Source: Lineus longissimus
Lineage: Eukaryota > Nemertea > Pilidiophora > Heteronemertea > Lineidae
NCBI RefSeq assembly: GCF_910592395.1
Contig: NW_027020281.1
Span: 64,001 to 128,000, forward strand
Length of the DNA: 64,000 nt
Direction: 5' to 3'
This document shows, one piece after another, positions 10,808 through 21,497 of the stretch; within the stretch, counting starts at the first letter, position 1, and each line of letters starts with the position of its first letter. The translations under genes were made by a program, and so were the position numbers. A model generated the notes under the pieces. The model did no database searches and was not told the DNA's origin. It worked only from the letters and a program-made list of their open reading frames with translations.

Positions 10808-12507
10808 AACAAGAGGCCCAAGGGCCTGGCGCTCAGCTGAGTTAATATCATTAATATCTTCCCGGTGTTTAGTTCATTATGCATGAAAATGGCATGCTCC
10901 ATGGTATTTGATATCCTTTTGCGTTCACTACGGTACCAATGTTTTTGGTTGACATAATTATGCCACTGTTCATTCCTCAATCCTGACCATAATTCGGGTG
11001 AAATCATCGTATGAAAATATTTACCGAAACATGAAGTTTATGCCATGAATGAGGATACTCATTGTCATAGCCTCGTTTACAAGTACGAAGTATTTTCCCG
11101 CGAATATTCAAAACTGCTTGGCTCCTTGCCAGTTAAATAACATGTGACTATACACAAAATAGAAAACTTTGATGGAAATTGTAAATCATTTTTTTATCTA
11201 TCAGGGGAAACAAGCTGATGATGATCAAATAAATCATTCATGAGAAATCGTTTTGTTGCTGAAGCTTGCATGACGAAGTTAATGCTAAACCTTTTCTTGT
11301 GCTCTACTGCGCCACCGTAGTTTTCTATTTAGACCAGCGATGACGTCATTTCTGGTGATGCCCTACGTTGTCCAATGAGCGCTTTTTAAAATGTGCCATT
11401 TGGTATTGTACAGTATGCAATGTATTTTTTCAGCGCTGCCAGTTGCCGAAGAGAATGCCGTAGCTCCCTCAATTTCCAATCAATTTTTATGGGAGTGACA
11501 TTATTGTATTGCTCAGAATGTCTACTTTTTACTCATGAAAGAATCGTAGAACTAAAACATAATAGGCGAACAGAATCATGCCGATTCACTGCACATACTG
11601 TGGGAATTCTCCACTTCAAAATACATCGGCGATGTCATCGCGAACAGAGCATGCACTTCCGATATCGTTTTCACAGAAATGTCGCCAAATATTCAAGAAC
11701 TAATTTCTGAATTTAGTCCCTAAAGACCTTATGACTACCACTGAAACGAACTAGTGATAATATCGCCTACCAGACTACTTTTTAAGCAGAAAATTGGGTA
11801 CTTGAGTGTCATTGAGCTCCAAGATTATTGCACATAGCGTAAACAACATGCCGCCATTTTGTCTCCGCTTCGGTATTTCGTACGCCGCTTATAATGCACC
11901 TTCTCAATTAAAACCAACATAATAAGGCCTTACATCGTTGATTGAATAGGAACACCACACAAAACACAATAAAGTGGGGGTACAATCGATTACGAAGCTG
12001 AAGTGAACAGTGATTTATTCCTGGAGCTACTGCTTTTGTTGTGTAGCTGCCATGTTTTGAGAACTGGCAAATAGGAGACTTCATTGATGGCTGACGTCAT
12101 CGGGCGGCAATTTGAATCGGCAGAAATAATTAAAAGGCAGGTAGCGCCCTCTCCTGTTAAAATTTTGAACTTTTTCTCAATAAAATAGATTTTCAAGAAT
12201 TTTATCTTAATATTAGAGCATATTTCGACTAATTCTGCTGCTCCTAGGCCGATATAGGCCAGTTTCCTTAATGCACTCTCGCTCGCAGGAAGTAGGTCGA
12301 ATGGCGACAAATTTTGTTTTGAAAGTAGAGTTTGACCAGAAGTATCCAGAAATGCAAAATTGAAGTCTCTAGGTCTTACGGTTACAAAATGTGCACCATG
12401 GGTTTAACGGACGGATGGATGGATGGATGGATGGATGGATGGACAGACGGACGCCACTGAACAACTTATTTGACAAGCTCGGCTGACTTAGTCAGCTGAG
12501 CTAAAAA
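10808..12507 (+). mobile_element. Hairpin-ended non-autonomous element, copy A
   Basis: A 1.7-kb element also present at 34523-36736. It starts AACAAGAGGCCCAAGGGCCT, with two small hairpins (GGCCCAAGGGCC and CTCAGCTGAG). It ends with (GGAT)n at about 12413-12445 and the hairpin GGCTGACTTAGTCAGC leading into TGAGCTAAAAA. No target duplication is visible at either copy. Subterminal CAGCTGA motifs at both ends, a satellite near the 3' end and a terminal stem-loop recall Helentron-type non-autonomous elements (HINEs); this assignment is inference. Frames shared with copy B (for example 10714-11007) are conserved only because the element is repeated. Confidence 0.75.
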
Positions 12508-13547
12508 TCACCTCGTTTTCGTATCAAACTCTTAACCTCTCTATTGACTTCAGTCTTCTTCCTGATTTGGATAAATGAAATGGCCAGGGCCATTGTGCTC
12601 ACCTCATGTGGAGGAAAGATGGATAAAGAGCATGGTATTGTGTCATGTAGTGTTAGGTTTGATGTAGGTCCAAGCAATTACAATTTCCCCAAAATGGCCA
12701 ATTTACAGTACATTCGACCTCTGTGACCTTGAAAAGTAGGTCAAATCAAAGAAGACCCGGGTGACACATTGAATGGTTGTTAGAATTAGATGTACCTATG
12801 ATATAAAATTGGTGCCAATCGGGCAAGTCATTACTAGGAATAATGGCATTTTGAAGAATTTAGGATTTGGCCCCCTCCCTGGAGGCCAAACGGCAAATCA
12901 GATCGGACCAAACTTCGGTACCTGAGATCACCTGACCAAGGGGTCCATGTGTACTTAATTTGTGATCAATAGTCATTGCAGTTAAGAAACGTGCCATAGT
13001 TACGGCCTGACGGCGAATTTATGCCATTTGACCTCTGTGACCTTGACAAGAAGGTCAAATTAAAAACCTGTGTGACATATACTGTATGGTGGTTAGATGT
13101 ACCCATGATATCAAATTGGTGGCAATCGGGCAAGAGGTTAAGGAATAATCACATTTTTAAGGTTTTTGGATTTTGCCCCCTGGTGGTCAAGTGGTGAATC
13201 ATATTGGACCAAACTTTGGTCCCTGAGATCACCTGACTAAGGGGTAAATGTGTACCAAATTTGGTATCAATAGTCATTGCAGTTTAGAAACGTGCCATCG
13301 TTACATCCTAACGCCCAATTTACACCATTTGACCTCTGTGACCTTGAAAAGGAGGTCAAATCAAAAACCTGGAGGATATATGATGCACCTTTGCTAGAAG
13401 TACCTACCATATTTTTTTCAAAATTTCCCGACTACTATTAAGGGAGATATTGCATATGTTCACTTTTAACGTTTGGCCCCCTGGTGGCCAAACCATGAAA
13501 CGAATCGGACCGAAACTTGGTCTCCAAGGTGTCATTACATAAGGGTA
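12508..13547 (+). repeat. ~300-bp tandem units of the hairpin-ended repeat system
   Basis: Three units are recognised by TTTGACCTCTGTGACCTTG-type starts at about 12711, 13024 and 13325, each followed by ATATCAAATTGGTGCCAATCGGGCAAG-type sequence, a CCCCCTGGTGGCC block and ATAGTCATTGCAG. The same units occur in reverse at 40130-40988 and partly at 26200-26410. The third unit runs into the TCATCG satellite. No coding potential. Confidence 0.8.
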
Positions 13548-13593
13548 CATAATAATAATAATATATAATAATAATAATATAATAATAATAATA

Positions 13594-13627
<34 letters not shown>

Positions 13628-13698
13628 CATAATTATCATCATCATCATCGTCATCGTCATCGTCATCATCATCGTCATCGTCATCGTTATCGTCATGA

Positions 13699-13729
<31 letters not shown>

Positions 13730-13833
13730 TATCGTCATGATGATCATCATCATCGTCATGATCATCGTCATCATCATCATCATCGTCATCGTCAACGTTA
13801 TCGTCATGATCATCATCATCGTCATAATCATCA

Positions 13834-13876
<43 letters not shown>

Positions 13877-13887
13877 TATCGTCATGA

Positions 13888-13918
<31 letters not shown>

Positions 13919-13950
13919 TATCGTCATGATGATCATCATCATCGTCATGA

Positions 13951-13981
<31 letters not shown>

Positions 13982-14161
13982 TATCGTCATCGCCATCGCC
14001 ATCGCCATCGCCATCGCCATCGTCAACGTCATCGTCATCGTCATCGTCATCGTTATCGTCATGATCATCATCATTGTCATGATCATCGTCATCGTCATCG
14101 TCATCGCCATCGTCATCGTCATCGTCATCGTCATTGTCATCGTCATGATCATGATCATCGA

Positions 14162-14195
<34 letters not shown>

Positions 14196-14203
14196 AACAT
14201 CGC

Positions 14204-14237
<34 letters not shown>

Positions 14238-14352
14238 ATCATCGTCATCGTCATCGTCAACGTTATCGTCATGATCATCATCATCGTCATAATCATCATC
14301 ATCGTCATAATCATCATCATCGTCATCGTCATCGTCATCGTTATCGTCATGA

Positions 14353-14383
<31 letters not shown>

Positions 14384-14415
14384 TATCGTCATGATGATCA
14401 TCATCATCGTCATGA

Positions 14416-14446
<31 letters not shown>

Positions 14447-14518
14447 TATCGTCATCGTCATCGCCATCGCCATCGCCATCGCCATCATCATCATCATCGT
14501 CATGATCATCATCATCGA

Positions 14519-14571
<53 letters not shown>

Positions 14572-14775
14572 CCATCGCCATCGTCATCATCATCGTCATC
14601 GTTGTCGTCATCGTCATCGTCATCATCATCATCATCGTCATCGTCATCGTCAACGTTATCGTCATGATCATCATCATCGTCATAATCATCATCATCGTCA
14701 TCATCATCGTCATCATCGTCATAATCATCATCATCGTAATCATAATCATAATAATAATAATAATAATAATAATAC
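13548..14775. repeat. TCATCG-type satellite with 465-bp higher-order period
   Basis: About 1.23 kb of near-pure TCATCG/TCATCATCG sequence, edged on both sides by (AAT)n. Landmark variants recur 465 bp apart: GTCAACGTTA at 13791 and 14256, and the GTTATCGTCATGATGATC block at 13917 and 14382, so the array grew by duplicating a block as well as by slippage. Three very long reading frames (poly-Asp, Met-Thr and Ile-Val types, on both strands) exist only because the repeat lacks stops. They are not genes. Confidence 0.95.
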
Positions 14776-14837
14776 TTCAAACCAACAAAATTAAAGGAGA
14801 ACAACTGGGGTTGACTACCCAGAAGTTCCAGACAAGA

Positions 14838-15260
14838 TCAGGGAGTATTCTGTCCCCTGAGTTGTGCCCCATTATCGGTTTTCAGCGACTCTGGATATCC
14901 ATAACGGGTGAATATCGGTTCCAAGCACTCGATCATTTTTGCTGAGGTTATTGTCTTTACAATGTCTATTTCAAAGAACCGGCTGTAGTAATCCACTATT
15001 GCCACAATGTACTCCCCATCAGGCATTGGACCTAGTAAGTCTAAGGCGGTATCTTGCCAAGCTGAACTTGGCAGATCAAAGCGCTTTAGAGGTTCTGGTT
15101 TTTCAGCTCGTCCGACTAGCTGACACCCATGACACGTGCGACATTTTCTATCTGCGTCACGATCAATGCCGGGGCACCATACTTTGGACCTGAGTCTCTC
15201 CTTAGTTTTCACAATACCCTGATGGCCTTCGTGTCCTAAATCTACAGTTTGTTTCCTCAA
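14838..15260 (-). pseudogene. Ty3/gypsy integrase, N-terminal part (truncated)
   Basis: 140 codons. The N-terminal HHCC zinc-binding region is present (H...GHQG...C-x2-C as CRTCHGCQ, residues about 9-47), followed by the start of the integrase core. The first catalytic Asp is in ALDLLGP and the second in KTDNGAQ; the third acidic residue is missing because the element breaks off here. A one-base frame change separates it from the RNase H segment at about 15300. Integrase would insert the cDNA into the host chromosome; this copy cannot. Confidence 0.85.
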
Positions 15261-16526
15261 TGATTCAGGGATAACAAGTCTCCAGCCACGCAGAACGAGC
15301 TTACCAACGACACACAGTTCATTCCTAACCGGTTTAAACTCAGCTGGACAATTCTCCCAGTGACCTGATTCAACACAATCACGGACAACTGAAAGTTTTT
15401 CATCAGCGGCGGATTCGCGCTCAATATCACGAATTTTTGAGGGCTATAGGAGTTAGCCTCCTGCGCAATGAAACGCACAAATTGTTCTGCTTCATCAGTC
15501 TGTTCAAGCTTAGACTCAGCAATGAGTCTGGACAGCGCATCAGCCACCATCTGTTTTCCAGGGATGTGCTTTATGGTGAAATCATAAGACTGGAGTCTCA
15601 GAACCCATCTTTCTACTCTAGCACAAGGTTTGGATTTTGGCGCATAAATGTACAGGAGCGGTTTGTGATCGGTGGCGATTTCAAAGTGTATACCATACAC
15701 ATAAGCATGAAATCTTTCGCATGACCACACAATCCCTAAAGCTTCCTTCTCCGTTTGTGAATATCGGCGCTCCACTTGAGATAGGCTTCGACTGGCATAA
15801 CTGATGACCCTTTTCACACCGTTCTGTTTTTGGACTAGCATCGCGCCTAATCCAACAGGGCTAGCATCAACGATTATCTCAGTCTCTGCATCTTTTTGGA
15901 AGTAAGCCAAACAGTCCGTGTTGCTTAACGCTTCCTTTAGCTGTTTGATCGATTTCTCCTGTTTAGGACCCCACACAAACTTTTCGTCCTGTCTCGTTAA
16001 ACACCGTAAGGGCTCTGCAATCGTTGCCAAGTTCTTTATGAACCTACCACTGAAGTTGACCATACCCATGAAGCTGCGAACTTCTGACGCGGTCTGCGGT
16101 CTGCGGGCTTCTACAACAGCCTTAACGCGTTCGGCGGTTGGCGCAATCCCATGTTCACTGAAAATGAGTCCCATGAACTCTAATTCAGCCATTTTGAGTT
16201 TGATTTTCTCCTCGTTAAGCGTTAAACCCTTTTCAGCCAGTTTCTTTAACACTTTAAAACAGTCTCCGATCGTGTTCTTCCGTATCGCGACCATGTACAA
16301 CTAGGTCATCATGGATGTTTTCGCACCCCTCACATTCTGCTACAACTTGTTGAATGATGTGCTGGAATTTTTCAGGAGCCCAACTAATCCCAAACATCAA
16401 ACGCTTATATCGAAATAAACCAACGTGTGTACAAAATGTTGTGATTTCACGCGACTTTTCATCTAGCTCAATTTGGTGAAAAGCGGATTTCAAGTCTAGT
16501 TTACTAAACACACGACTACCGTTCAT
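15257..16526 (-). pseudogene. Ty3/gypsy reverse transcriptase and RNase H (frameshifted)
   Basis: Two overlapping frames. 16526-16254 holds RT fingers and palm (FSKLDLKSAFHQIEL, FGISWAPEKFQ) and the catalytic block NIHDDLVVHG, in which the usual Tyr of YxDD is replaced, as in several metazoan gypsy lineages. 16300-15257 holds the RT thumb and connection and an RNase H with DASPVGLGA, SQTEKEALG and ATDHKPLLY motifs, then HIPGKQMVADALSR. A one-base change in a T run near 16255 breaks the frame between them, and another near 15435 ends the RNase H frame early. Confidence 0.9.
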
Positions 16527-16531
16527 CCTGT

Positions 16532-18172
16532 CTAAAATCTCGACAGTTGGAATTGGGTGACGCTCACGAATAATACTTTGTTCGCCTGCCTCATATCAAC
16601 ACATAACCTGATGTCATCACCTTTTTTTGGAATAATCACCACCGGACTAACCCAAGGAGTTGGACCCTCAACTGACTCGACTATATCATCTTTGGCAAGT
16701 GACTTTAATTTCTTTTCAAGCTTTCCACGCGTACTGAACGGAAATCTACGTGTTGACTGAGCAACTGGTTTTACATTTGGGTCAATGTGGATGGTTGCCT
16801 GGTAATCTTTCAGTTTACCGATTCCATTAAAACACTCTGGAAATGCCTTCTTGATTTCGGCAATCCCCATTGACGTTGAACTGTTAGTGTTACCCTGATT
16901 ACATTGCTCAGTTTGAATCATGTTGACATTTGGACCAACTTTCAAAACATGTAACTTTTCAGCAGTATCTTTACCTAAAAGTGGTCGACCCGCGCAATCG
17001 ATCACAGTAAAGTCAGCATTCACTTCATGATCTGCTATTTTCACATCTGCTGAGAAAGTCCCTAATGTTGACAATGGATCTTTTGTACCATACGGATACA
17101 ATCTTTTACTCGACTTATCAGAAATACACGTAACCCTTTGCTTTTTCATGTATCTCCAAGTATCACGATCCACGATGTTAGCAGTTGATCCCGAATCGAT
17201 CAGCATTCTAACGTTGACTCCACCGATGTCTGCATCGACCATACCACTATTCAGGCTGCAACCTTTCCTCCCTATCAAGAATGCGTACTCGTCATCTTCA
17301 TTTGAAGCGTTGACCTGGTTAACTTTTCCTTGTTTCGAATCTCTGCCCTTCTTCGTCGGATTAGCTTTTCCCTGTTTCGGATCTCTGCCCTTCTTCATCC
17401 ATCCTTGTTTCGTCTTACAAACGCTGGAAAAGTGTCCAACTAGATTGCACTTGTTGCACGTGGCGCTCTTTGCCGGACATGACGGGTCCTTACTGAGGTG
17501 TCCATCACGTCGTCCACAACGGTAACAAGCTAATGTCTTTTTCTCTTTTACGTCACAGGCATTTTTCACACGATTGACTTCACCGGACACCGACTTGGCT
17601 TCAATTTCCTTCATTTGCAAATCGACAGCTTCCATTGCTCTAGCTAATTCTAAAACTCTGTCTAGTGTCAGTTCAGTCCCTTTTTGTAAGAGTTTCCTAC
17701 GTAGACCTGATGATTTACATGCGTCGACAACTTGATCTCGGATTTGTTCGTTTTTCGCCCCCTCATCCCCGAATTCGCAATTTAGGGCTTGCTTTTTCAG
17801 TCGTGAGACAAACTGGGCAACCGTTTCATCCTCCTGTTTTAACTGTCGAAACACATGTCTCTCGTAAGCTACATTCAACCTCGGCAAGAAATACCTATCC
17901 AGTTTTCGAATGGCAGCTTTGTACACGTCATCCTCTTCACCTTCAAACCCAGCGACAAATGGCACAGTTGGCACCGTCTCGTACAGATCTTGTACCTCCA
18001 TACCAGCAGAGTGTAACAGAAGTGCCTTCTTCTGAGCAGCCAGGGTGACACCTTTTCCCACAGCATAGTACTCAAATGCTTTCTTCCAACGTTTCCACCG
18101 GGGCCCTACATTGGCCAATTCACCAGTGCAGTCCAATTTAGGAAGTGGGGCCACTTCTAACGCTACCGCCAT
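16532..18172 (-). CDS. Ty3/gypsy Gag-protease-RT N-terminus (interrupted polyprotein)
   Basis: 546 codons open from the ATG at 18172. Residues about 1-200 form a Gag-like region (retrotransposon capsid type, with DETVAQFVSRLKKQA). Two zinc knuckles follow at about 215-231 (C-x2-C...GH...C, slightly irregular) and 235-248 (CNKCNLVGHFSSVC). An aspartic protease active site LIDSGSTANIVD is at about 323-334. The frame enters RT (VVIIPKKGDDIRLCVDMRQANK) and is lost by a one-base shift near 16588, ending in 15 unrelated residues. The rest of RT continues in another frame. It is an old element copy, not a host gene. Confidence 0.85.
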   Translation of the reverse strand: MAVALEVAPLPKLDCTGELANVGPRWKRWKKAFEYYAVGKGVTLAAQKKALLLHSAGMEVQDLYETVPTVPFVAGFEGEEDDVYKAAIRKLDRYFLPRLNVAYERHVFRQLKQEDETVAQFVSRLKKQALNCEFGDEGAKNEQIRDQVVDACKSSGLRRKLLQKGTELTLDRVLELARAMEAVDLQMKEIEAKSVSGEVNRVKNACDVKEKKTLACYRCGRRDGHLSKDPSCPAKSATCNKCNLVGHFSSVCKTKQGWMKKGRDPKQGKANPTKKGRDSKQGKVNQVNASNEDDEYAFLIGRKGCSLNSGMVDADIGGVNVRMLIDSGSTANIVDRDTWRYMKKQRVTCISDKSSKRLYPYGTKDPLSTLGTFSADVKIADHEVNADFTVIDCAGRPLLGKDTAEKLHVLKVGPNVNMIQTEQCNQGNTNSSTSMGIAEIKKAFPECFNGIGKLKDYQATIHIDPNVKPVAQSTRRFPFSTRGKLEKKLKSLAKDDIVESVEGPTPWVSPVVIIPKKGDDIRLCVDMRQANKVLFVSVTQFQLSRF

Positions 18173-18230
18173 TTTCTGCTTTTAGGCTTAGGTTTGCAAA
18201 AATTAACACATCTATGGGTTCACTAGATAC

Positions 18231-18239
18231 TCGTCGCCA
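18231..18239 (-). promoter_or_regulatory. Primer binding site of the Ty3/gypsy element
   Basis: Read on the minus strand, TGGCGACGA starts four bases after the proposed LTR end (CAGTACA). TGG at the start pairs with the tRNA 3' CCA, and TGGCGAC-type sites are common in Ty3/gypsy elements. Its position upstream of gag supports the LTR call. Confidence 0.6.
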
Positions 18240-18243
18240 TATT

Positions 18244-18388
18244 TGTACTGTATTAGCTACCGGTGACGTTAGGATTAACTTGATATTAACGGATTAAAAC
18301 AGAATTGAATCCAACAATCTATCAGTCTTTATTTTCATGTTCCGCTAACTACACAAGAACCACGGGTCTCAATACACAGGGTGTTACA
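18244..18388 (-). repeat. Putative 5' LTR of the Ty3/gypsy element (145 bp)
   Basis: On the minus strand it begins TGTAACACCCTG and ends CAGTACA, the usual TG...CA borders, and contains an AATAAA signal (in GAAAATAAAGACTG). The primer site follows. There is no second copy in the window to confirm the borders because the element is truncated. Confidence 0.55.
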
Positions 18389-18959
18389 CAAAACACTACA
18401 GGCGGGGCCATATTCTGATTCAAGAATCCATGTTCAACTTTGCACAAATTTTTCAAATTATTTATATCGAATCATTATTAGCCTCATCGGTCTAGTCATT
18501 CGGCGGACTTGGGCTGAAAAATTGCTTGGCATACCTACCGAGGGCCTCCGTACCCCCATCGAAGTGGGGCCATGCTCTAATTCATCTTTGCACAAATGTT
18601 TCTAAATTATTCATACTGAATAACTATTATGCATCAGTCTAGTCATTCGGTCGACTTGGGGTGTAAAATTGCTTGGCGTACCTATCGGAGGCCTCCGTAA
18701 TCCCATGGATGCGGGGCCATGCTCCGATTCAACAATGCATGTTCTACTTTGCACAAATTTTTAAAATCATTCATTCCGAATCATTATTAGCCTCAGCAGC
18801 CTAGTCATTCGGTGGACTCGGGGTGAAAAACTGCTTGGCGTACCTATCGAGGGCCTCTGTACCCCCATGGACGCGGGGCCATGCTCCGATTCAACAATGC
18901 ATGTTCAACTTTGCACAAACTTTTCAAATTATTCATTCTGAATCATTATTAGCCTAATC

Positions 18960-19237
18960 TGTTCTATTATCAGCTTCCTAGCTACATTGCACACTACTGC
19001 CATCTACCAACAAGCAGATGACTTATTGTCCTTAAGATAATGTCACCTCTGATCTAGTTGTTTACAAGACCATATAAGGAATAGGCCTATATCTGCATCT
19101 TCTTAACCTACTTAGGGTTGCTTCAATTCCACCAGAGCCAAGCAATGTTGTAGCCGTCTCATCTCTACATTAAAACCACCTGAACCAGAATACCTATCGA
19201 TCTTATTCTTATTCCAATGGACCACACGGATAAAACA
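18960..19237 (+). repeat. 5' LTR of the TRIM-like element
   Basis: 278 bp with TG...CA borders. It differs from the 3' LTR by lack of a 5-bp GTACT segment near 18995, a C/A change at about 19108 and a T/G change near 19202. So few differences mean a young insertion. Confidence 0.92.
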
Positions 19238-19257
19238 TGGTGTCAGAGTACTTTTGG
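19238..19257 (+). promoter_or_regulatory. Primer binding site of the TRIM-like element
   Basis: TGGTGTCAGAGTACTTTTGG follows the 5' LTR directly. The TGG start pairs with a tRNA CCA end, and TGGTGTCAGA(G/A) sites are known in LTR elements. The priming tRNA was not identified. Confidence 0.8.
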
Positions 19258-19994
19258 TGCTATTTAAAGTGACTTTCACATAAGGATGTATGAGGATTTA
19301 TAAACTTTTGTCATCACCCTCTGGAAAAAGACTTGACTCTTGCTGAGAACAATAGATTCCAACATGGCTGCCATGAAAAGGGGTGGATCCTGGAAAAAAA
19401 GTTAATTTTAATCCGAATTCAGCAAATGGAATAGGAAAACGATAGTACGAACGGAAATAACTATAACATTCCGGTAAGATTACTAAGTTTTACTCCTGAA
19501 CTCTGAACTGCAAAGTGGCAAAAGTTCCCTTGGACTAACCACGTACATATGCACATTGTGGATAGGCTGTATCCGTCATGACGACCACAGAGCCAACTCC
19601 GACAACCACTATAACAACGTACGTTGTAGCTGGGAGCGAGCTATCAGGGATTAAACCACCATCCCGATTCAAAGACTTTATTACGCATTAGTGACAAGGA
19701 ATATAAGATCATAAATATGAACTGCTAATAACCGAGAGACAACGAAACTTAAAGTTTAAAAAATCACATGCTTCATTTTAGTATATTTCTTTTTAGTAAA
19801 GCTTAAAAATTGAACACTCGCCAAGATCAGGAAATTATCCTTGTAAATGTCACATGCAACTGCATCGAAATTGGACTATGCAATTATAATAGACATGCAA
19901 TATATATGACATGATAGAGTTAGTGGAATAGTTTAGAGTGCAACTATATAACTGGTTCTTTGACTTCTGGACTGTCAAACCTCTTTTTTTTCTG

Positions 19995-20004
19995 ATAAGG
20001 GGGA
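19995..20004 (+). promoter_or_regulatory. Polypurine tract of the TRIM-like element
   Basis: ATAAGGGGGA lies immediately before the 3' LTR, preceded by a T-rich stretch. This is where plus-strand DNA synthesis would start. Confidence 0.8.
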
Positions 20005-20287
20005 TGTTCTATTATCAGCTTCCTAGCTACATTGCACACTACAGTACTGCCATCTACCAACAAGCAGATGACTTATTGTCCTTAAGATAATGTCACCTCT
20101 GATCTAGTTGTTTACAAGACCATATAAGGAATAGGCCTATATCTGCATCTTCTTAACATACTTAGGGTTGCTTCAATTCCACCAGAGCCAAGCAATGTTG
20201 TAGCCGTCTCATCTCTACATTAAAACCACCTGAACCAGAATACCTATCGATCGTATTCTTATTCCAATGGACCACACGGATAAAACA
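20005..20287 (+). repeat. 3' LTR of the TRIM-like element
   Basis: 283 bp, matching the 5' LTR apart from GTACT near 20045 and isolated substitutions. It ends GATAAAACA at the TAATA target duplication. Confidence 0.92.
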
Positions 20288-20910
20288 TAATAGGCCTAGA
20301 CATTCGGTGGAATTGGGGTGAAAAATTGCTTGGCGTACCTATCGAAGGCCTCTGTACCTCATGGATGTGGGGCCATGCTCCGATTCAACAATGCATGCAT
20401 GATGTTCAACTTTGCAGAAATATTTCAAATTGCATGTATTTTGACCGAATCATTATAAGCCACATGGCGTAGTCATTTGGTGAAGTCGAGGCGAAAAATT
20501 GCTTGGTGTACCTATTGGTGTACCTAGTGGGGCCATGCTCTAATTCAACTTTGCACAAATGTTTCTAAATTATTCATACCGAATAACTATTAGCCTTCCA
20601 TCAGTCTAGTGATTCGGTCGACTTGGGGTGTAAAATTGCTTGGCGTACCTATCAGAGGCCTCTGTAACCCCATGGAAGCGGGGCCATGCTCCGATTCAAC
20701 AATGCATGTTCTACTTTGCACAGATTTTTAAAATTATTCATTCCGAATCAATATTAGCCTCCTCGGCCTAGTTATTCGTTGGAATTGGGGTGAAAAATTG
20801 CTTGGCGTACCTATCGAAGACCTCTGTACCTCTTGGACGTGGGGCCATGCTCCGATTCAACAATGCATGTTCAACTTTGCAGAAATATTTCAAATTGCAT
20901 GTATCTAGAC

Positions 20911-21497
20911 GGTAACCGGAAAAACGCCGACCGACCGACCGACCGACCGACCGACCGACCGACTGACCGACTGACCTGCGAACCTACCGTCATATGCAGT
21001 ATCCCTTTCGCTTTCTATAGCACATGTATCTGTGTAGTGCCCAGCGCAATGGACGTGATGGAGTCCGACGTGTCTGACAGCAGCATCTCCAGTCAATTAT
21101 ACCGGGAAAACGAGCCCACGCGGTAAGGAACTGATAACGATACTCTGAAGATATGCTTTGTCTACATGGTCGGTGGATATAAAAACATGATTTGGGCCTA
21201 ATCTATGCACTGTAGTTTTTCTACTCGAGTGTCTCGACCGATGCAATGCATGAACTGCAACGCGCAATATGCATTTGTTGTCATTTGAACAGCGCACGTG
21301 CGCTTGTTTACAATTTCATTTCACATGACCTGCTGCTGTCAGACATGTCGGACTCCATCACGTCCATTGCGATGGGCACTACACAGATACATGTGCTATA
21401 GAAAGCGAAAGGGATACTGCATATGACGGTAGGTTCGCTGGTCAGTCGGTCAATCGGTCGGTCGGTCGGTCGGTCGGTCGGCGTTTTTCCGGTTACC
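20911..21497. mobile_element. Foldback element with 9-bp target duplications (Mutator-like?)
   Basis: 587 bp. The left arm (20911-21085) is the reverse complement of the right arm (21331-21497). Ends are GGTAACCGGAAAAACGCC and GGCGTTTTTCCGGTTACC, followed inward by (GACC)n and (GGTC)n tracts. TATCTAGAC flanks both sides exactly (20902-20910 and 21498-21506). Long inverted repeats with 9-bp duplications suggest a Mutator-like non-autonomous element; this class call is inference. The frames at 20833-21126 and 20905-21096 are arm sequence, not genes. Confidence 0.88.

Larger units (their letters stand above)
14776..18388 (-). mobile_element. Truncated Ty3/gypsy LTR retrotransposon
   Basis: Reads on the minus strand from a short 5' LTR (18388-18244) through a primer site, Gag, protease, reverse transcriptase, RNase H and the first part of integrase, then stops inside the integrase core at about 14838. 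The 3' part and 3' LTR are absent; the broken end abuts the TCATCG satellite. Several single-base frameshifts interrupt pol. It sits at the edge of the ~160-bp satellite array. Confidence 0.9.
18960..20287 (+). mobile_element. TRIM-like non-autonomous LTR retrotransposon (1328 bp)
   Basis: Complete element: LTR (18960-19237), primer site, a 767-bp interior without coding capacity, a polypurine tract and a second LTR (20005-20287). The LTRs both run TGTTCTATTATC...GATAAAACA and are nearly identical. The flanks are TAATC (18955-18959) and TAATA (20288-20292), a 5-bp target duplication with one later change. Removing the element and one repeat rebuilds an uninterrupted satellite unit. Small size and lack of genes fit terminal-repeat retrotransposons in miniature (TRIM). 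It must borrow proteins from an autonomous element. Confidence 0.9.

Noticed and set aside
10714-11007. Frame repeated at 34432-34722 with almost identical residues.
   Set aside because: Identity reflects two copies of the same element. The frames diverge at the element border and show no coding signature.
13404-14945. Three 400-plus-codon reading frames (poly-Asp, Met-Thr and Ile-Val types).
   Set aside because: They exist only because the TCATCG satellite has no stops on either strand. They lack conserved domains and overlap each other.
20833-21126. 97-codon frame with repeated Thr-Asp-Arg-Pro.
   Set aside because: It is the (GACC)n tract in the arm of the foldback element.
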